DNA of 64,000 nucleotides from the NCBI RefSeq assembly GCF_001007935.1, contig NZ_CP011451.1, positions 1,674,001 to 1,738,000 on the forward strand, read 5' to 3'. Below the pieces are notes generated by a model. That model saw only the letters and a program-made list of their open reading frames with translations, had not been told where the DNA came from and made no database searches. Below are positions 60,232 to 64,000 of this stretch, one piece after another (the stretch's first letter is position 1; the number at the start of each line of letters is the position of its first letter). The DNA is from Nitrosomonas communis. Its GTDB lineage: Bacteria; Pseudomonadota; Gammaproteobacteria; Burkholderiales; Nitrosomonadaceae. Made by a program: the position numbers and the translations under genes.

Positions 60232-60390
60232 ATGACATTAGGAACAATACTACTGATCATTCTGATTCTGATCCTGCTCGGTGTGATTCCAACATGGCCC
60301 TACAGCAGGGGGTGGGGTTACGCCCCCAGCGGCATTCTCGGGTTAGTGTTGCTGATCTTGGTCATTCTGATGCTGATGGGCCGAATATAG
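60232..60390 (+). CDS. DUF3309-family small membrane protein
   Basis: A 52-residue protein: MTLGTILLIILILILLGVIP, TWPYSRGWGYAPSGILGLVL and LILVILMLMGRI. Two hydrophobic helices around a WPYS-x-GWGY-P-G turn are the DUF3309 signature. GGAAGGAG lies seven bases before the ATG. Such genes are common in stress clusters; the function is unknown. A hairpin at 60447 can terminate it. Confidence 0.88.
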   Translation: MTLGTILLIILILILLGVIPTWPYSRGWGYAPSGILGLVLLILVILMLMGRI

Positions 60391-60446
60391 CGCTCGGTTA
60401 ATTGCATGGAAAGTTATATAGTCAAAGTAACAGCGGAATATTACAC

Positions 60447-60492
60447 AACAGGCTCTGTGCTTTAACACGCAGGGCCTGTTTCGGGTATTTTT
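60447..60492 (+). terminator. Rho-independent terminator after DUF3309 gene
   Basis: AACAGGCTCTGTGC pairs with CGCAGGGCCTGTT (imperfect, with a bulge), followed by TCGGGTATTTTT. It lies 56 bases past the stop codon. Confidence 0.6.
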
Positions 60493-60685
60493 AGAGAACG
60501 AAGGGAAGCACGATTAATTAGCTGGCAATAACGAAGAAATTTATGGCAGGGTTATGCAGAGTGAGGCTGAAAAGTAGATCAATCTCAGCAGTAATCAATC
60601 AACTATTCATTCAAGGAGAAACGGTATCGGGCTCTACCATTGAATTTGTGCATGATACCCGTTGTCGAGTACTTTATTTAAGGAA

Positions 60686-60745
60686 CAGGCCTAGAATAAA
60701 GAGTTTGTATTCTAGCTTTAGTATTTCTATTCTTTTTTATTCGCG
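60686..60745 (+). repeat. CTAGAATA dispersed repeat, copy 4
   Basis: CAGGCCTAGAATAAAGAGTT followed by TGTATTCTAGCTTTAGTATT and a T-rich tail ending TTTATTCGCG. CTAGAATA pairs with TATTCTAG. Confidence 0.65.
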
Positions 60746-60761
60746 GCATCGCCCTAAGATA

Positions 60762-60868
60762 TAATTTCATTTCTAAATCAAAACTGACTTTGCCGGCTTC
60801 ACCCTGCCGTATTATTTATACTGTCTGCGGCTCGTCTTCGCGTTATTTACGATTTGGAAATGGAATAA
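60762..60868. repeat. About 105-bp duplicated segment, copy 2
   Basis: Direct copy of 56623-56729 with about a tenth of positions changed; here it follows the CTAGAATA repeat by 16 bases. The remaining gap to 61459 shows no supportable gene. Confidence 0.65.
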
Positions 60869-61459
60869 AAACTCTGGTGCTATCATCAGATTTAATGAAA
60901 TTTTTAATTAGCGCTTGAGCAATTGAAAATATCTTTACTATGTTCCGTAACTGGAGTAGTTAGAGAACTGTTGCGCTGGATGCAACGGTTAAGACTGATG
61001 AAAGAAAGAAATCCTTTTCTCTTCATTGACGTAACAGAAAATCTTACAGAAGCTCAAAATTTTACGAAGTAAAATAGTTTGCGGTTTAAGGGAGGTGAGT
61101 TTCCGCCGCAGGTCGCGTCTGTTCTGTAGCTTTACTCTAATTCAAATTTAAATTTAAATTCATCTCTGTACTACAAGTAGATTTAAATCTTTTGTTGCTT
61201 GCTACGTAATCTAAAAATCATAAGTGTTATCAGCCGCTGTAAATTCCTGAATAACTATCTCAACTCAATGTCTAAGGCAATAAATGGCTTTAGTAGCGGT
61301 AAAACCCAAAGCAAAATAACTGATAAGTTGCCTAAATTTCGATTATTTAATTCGAGAAAGAATGGAATACTTATTTTTGGATTTCAGCTGTGTAAGAAAT
61401 CAAACTTTGAAAAGTGCTTAACTTACTTGGACTGATAATCTTTAAAGCATTTATTAAAC

Positions 61460-63127
61460 GTGATAAAAAATCATAAACGTCTGATTTGCTGTTTTCTTAT
61501 GTGCGGTATGGTGCATGCTTTTTCTTCAGATATACAAGCCAAGGATAATACGCAAAGAAATATCACTAACCAGCAATCACATAATGATAATGATCAAATC
61601 ACTATTATATTAAATGACATTATAAAAAAGATCAGCACGCAGAAAAAAGAACTTGACGAACAATTAGAGCTATTAGCAAAGGCACGCACTGATCAGGAAA
61701 AAGAAAAGATTCAATCTAAGATAGACACTATCGAACAAACAATAGCCGATCAGGAAGATTCATTTGAAATGATTCTCACCGCTGGGATAGATCTAGGTAC
61801 CGATGAGACTGCTGCTAAGAAGGATTTTGATTGGCAGCAGGATTTAATCGAAATCATACAACCCTTCTTGCGAGAGTTACACGAACTTACTGAAAATAAG
61901 AGGAAGCTTGATAATCTTCATTTCAGGATTAACTTCTACCAACAACAAATTGAGAAAATAAATGAGGTTCTAAAACATATCTCAAAAATCAATCAGGAAA
62001 ACTTGCAAACGGAAGCATTAGCTGAATTTGAACGAATTAACCAGAAATGGCAAGACCAGCTCGATGAAGGCAGGCATTTATTCGAGGTTGCTCAGTTGCA
62101 GCGCGATGAAATGATTCAGTTTAAGACCGAACAAGAACGTTCATTTTTTAATTACCTACAGGAATTCTATGAAGGTCGTGGAGCGACCTTGTTTTTAGCG
62201 CTAACCGCATTTATTAGTGTCTATCTTATGATGTTATTGATCTTAAAATTTTTTGGTTTGTTGTTAAATGGTAGAGATAAAAAAAGAAATTACTTTCAGA
62301 GACTGATTTTAGTTCTCTATTATTTTATGACGGTAATATTTGCATTAACTGCATTTTTTTATGTTCTGGAAGCACGAGATGATGCAGTGATGACGGGTAT
62401 AATGATTGTAATTCTGATCAGCATTGCTTGGGTATTAAAGAACTCAATTCCTGCTTTTTTTGAAGAATTGAGGCTATTGCTTAATACAGGTTCTGCTCGA
62501 GAAGGCGAGTGCATTTCTTATAATGGGATCACTATGCAAATAGGAAGCTTGCATTATTATACTAATCTAACCAATCCATTACTCCCCGGGCTAAAGCTGA
62601 GGTTGACATTATCAGAATTAGCTAAATATGTTTCACGCCCTGTTTCCAAAGATGAGCCTTGGTTCCCCTGTAAAGTAGGAGATTATGTGATGCTTTATGG
62701 AGATATTTATGGAAAGGTGAAAAACATTACACTTGAGAATATCGTTTTATCATTACCTGATGGAACCATGCCCATCACATACACTATTGAGGATTTCTTA
62801 TATGCTACTCCACGAAATTTTTCATTAGGTTTTGTCGCTACCACCACATTCGGGCTTGATGTTAAGCATTTTGAAATGAGTACTGTTGAGATACCTGGAA
62901 TTTTGACAGAAGGGATTCATCAAGGAATATTGAAGGAAAGTTTTGGAGTTTCTTTAATAGACTTATCCGTTCATTTTGCTAAAGCTGATCTTTCTATCTT
63001 AGAGTACGAAATTATTGCTAACTTTGATGGTGCTGCAGCTAATGAATTTTATTCCATAATACGCGCTTTACAACGTTATGCAGTACAAATATGCAATGAA
63101 CAACAATGGATTTCAATAACTGAGTAA
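61460..63127 (+). CDS. MscS-like membrane protein with coiled-coil N-terminus
   Basis: The 555-residue protein has a signal peptide (about 1-27), a periplasmic coiled-coil region (about 45-225; KKELDEQLELLAKARTDQEK), three transmembrane helices near 243-268, 280-304 and 308-330, and a cytosolic part. VGDYVMLYGDIYGKVKNITL and ENIVLSLPDGTMPITYTIED near 405-445 resemble the beta domain after the pore helix of MscS channels (G-x-V-x-x-I-x-L-x-x-T-x-L-x-x-x-D-G). It may be a mechanosensitive or envelope-stress channel; pore residues are not typical. The start is a GTG without a good ribosome binding site. Confidence 0.65.
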   Translation: MIKNHKRLICCFLMCGMVHAFSSDIQAKDNTQRNITNQQSHNDNDQITIILNDIIKKISTQKKELDEQLELLAKARTDQEKEKIQSKIDTIEQTIADQEDSFEMILTAGIDLGTDETAAKKDFDWQQDLIEIIQPFLRELHELTENKRKLDNLHFRINFYQQQIEKINEVLKHISKINQENLQTEALAEFERINQKWQDQLDEGRHLFEVAQLQRDEMIQFKTEQERSFFNYLQEFYEGRGATLFLALTAFISVYLMMLLILKFFGLLLNGRDKKRNYFQRLILVLYYFMTVIFALTAFFYVLEARDDAVMTGIMIVILISIAWVLKNSIPAFFEELRLLLNTGSAREGECISYNGITMQIGSLHYYTNLTNPLLPGLKLRLTLSELAKYVSRPVSKDEPWFPCKVGDYVMLYGDIYGKVKNITLENIVLSLPDGTMPITYTIEDFLYATPRNFSLGFVATTTFGLDVKHFEMSTVEIPGILTEGIHQGILKESFGVSLIDLSVHFAKADLSILEYEIIANFDGAAANEFYSIIRALQRYAVQICNEQQWISITE

Positions 63128-63288
63128 AATTTTGCCGGTTCTTTACTCTACCAGACATTCATACCCGGATATTGCTTTATAATTCCAACTAAAACAATAC
63201 TCTAATTTTTATCAGCCATTATCCAGAGATTGTGTAAAGAAGGGTTAATTTAAAACCTGTAAAAAAATATTCAGCACTCCACTATCTC

Positions 63289-64000
63289 TTATAGCTGTTT
63301 TCCAGGTTTGCTTTTTATTGAATCCTCAGCGTTTGTTTCAATTTCCGAATTGCTATCTTGATAGGCATATTTGCCGACATTAAAATCCTTACCGAAAATT
63401 TGCCAAAATGCGACGAACAAAACAGCAATAAGCGGACCAACGACGAATCCATTGACTCCTATTAGCGTAAGCCCACCCAACGTCGACAATAAAACCATCC
63501 AATCAGGCAATTTGGTATCTCGGCCAACCAAAATCGGCCGCAAAACGTTATCTGCCAGTCCAATGATAAACACACCATACGCAATTAACACCGTCGCCTC
63601 GAACCATTGTGTGATTGTATACAAATAGATTGCAGCTGGCACCCATACCAGACCTGCACCAATAACCGGAATCATCGAGAAAATTGCCATAATCACACCC
63701 CACAACAACGGAGACGGAATGCCTAAAATCCAGAAAATAAGACCACCCAGCGTTCCTTGAAGCATAGCAACCAGTAAATTTCCTTTAACTGTAGCTCTAG
63801 CAACCCCGGCAATATTTTGAAAAAGCAACCGCTCGCGCTCGTCACCCATTGGTATGACATAAATGAGCTTTTCAATCAACTGCCGACCATCGCGCAATAG
63901 AAAGAACGCAATGTACAACATTAATGCAAGCTTAGTAAAAAAGTTAAAAGTACCTATACCTAATGCTACGGCATTCTGCGTCAGAAAACTACCAATTCCC
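63289..64000 (-). CDS. AI-2E family transporter, 5' end outside window
   Basis: The minus-strand frame is open to the window edge; about 237 residues are visible. Hydrophobic helices include GSFLTQNAVALGIGTFNFFT, LMLYIAFFLLRDG, GNLLVAMLQGTLGGLIFWIL, LLWGVIMAIFSMIPVIGAGL and LLSTLGGLTLIGVNGFVVGP, the PerM/YdiK pattern. LPDWMVLLSTLGGL is the conserved loop. Members move autoinducer-2, or act as Na+/H+ antiporters; the substrate here is unknown. It is convergent with the MscS-like gene. Confidence 0.88.
   Translation of the reverse strand, partial: GIGSFLTQNAVALGIGTFNFFTKLALMLYIAFFLLRDGRQLIEKLIYVIPMGDERERLLFQNIAGVARATVKGNLLVAMLQGTLGGLIFWILGIPSPLLWGVIMAIFSMIPVIGAGLVWVPAAIYLYTITQWFEATVLIAYGVFIIGLADNVLRPILVGRDTKLPDWMVLLSTLGGLTLIGVNGFVVGPLIAVLFVAFWQIFGKDFNVGKYAYQDSNSEIETNAEDSIKSKPGKQL

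Noticed and set aside
61199-61435. 78-codon frame upstream of the MscS-like gene
   Set aside because: Starts at TTG without a ribosome binding site; Lys/Asn-rich by AT composition only.

Overview
The window reads as a betaproteobacterial chromosome segment, most likely an ammonia oxidiser of the Nitrosomonas group. This is an inference from the proton-pumping pyrophosphatase, PPi-dependent phosphofructokinase and adenylate kinase cluster, the recA-recX-alaS order, a hopanoid-type RND exporter and heavy IS decay; no marker gene was searched.

1-13.6 kb is a conserved housekeeping block: a truncated TPR lipoprotein-like gene, a small secreted protein, hppA, PPi-phosphofructokinase and adk on the minus strand, then recA, recX, alaS, a Tat-exported intradiol dioxygenase, trxB and an Smr-domain gene on the plus strand, closed by a convergent MFS transporter and tRNA-Arg(CCU). 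The hppA leader carries a hairpin whose loop is perfectly complementary to a segment next to the ribosome binding site, and adk appears to start at ATT.

13.6-20.1 kb is an AT-rich accessory segment next to the tRNA. It holds a stand-alone NACHT NTPase (candidate anti-phage gene), a 246-bp non-coding block present twice, and two decayed Y1/REP-associated transposase elements. parE-parC, an hflX and a secreted metzincin protease with PLAT, thrombospondin-3-like and glycine-zipper segments follow (20.1-28.7 kb).

29-51 kb is a mosaic of insertion sequences: two identical IS5-family elements in opposite orientation, IS630 copies, a nested IS1380-like element, further decayed RAYT elements and IS982 ends. 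Between them lie a GC-rich osmoprotectant-type ABC operon, a DUF72 gene, small unknown genes, an IS-truncated mrr, a GNAT acetyltransferase, hpnN, and an HxlR regulator divergent from a glutathione-transferase-like gene.

51.3-64 kb is a stress-type gene set: KGG-repeat protein, membrane proteins, SGNH hydrolase-like protein, DUF421, CsbD, catalase-like lipoprotein, desaturase pseudogene, DUF3309, an MscS-like membrane protein and an AI-2E family transporter that runs off the end. Four copies of a 16-bp palindrome of the form TGTRCGCTAGCRYACA lie upstream of members of this set, suggesting one shared regulator.
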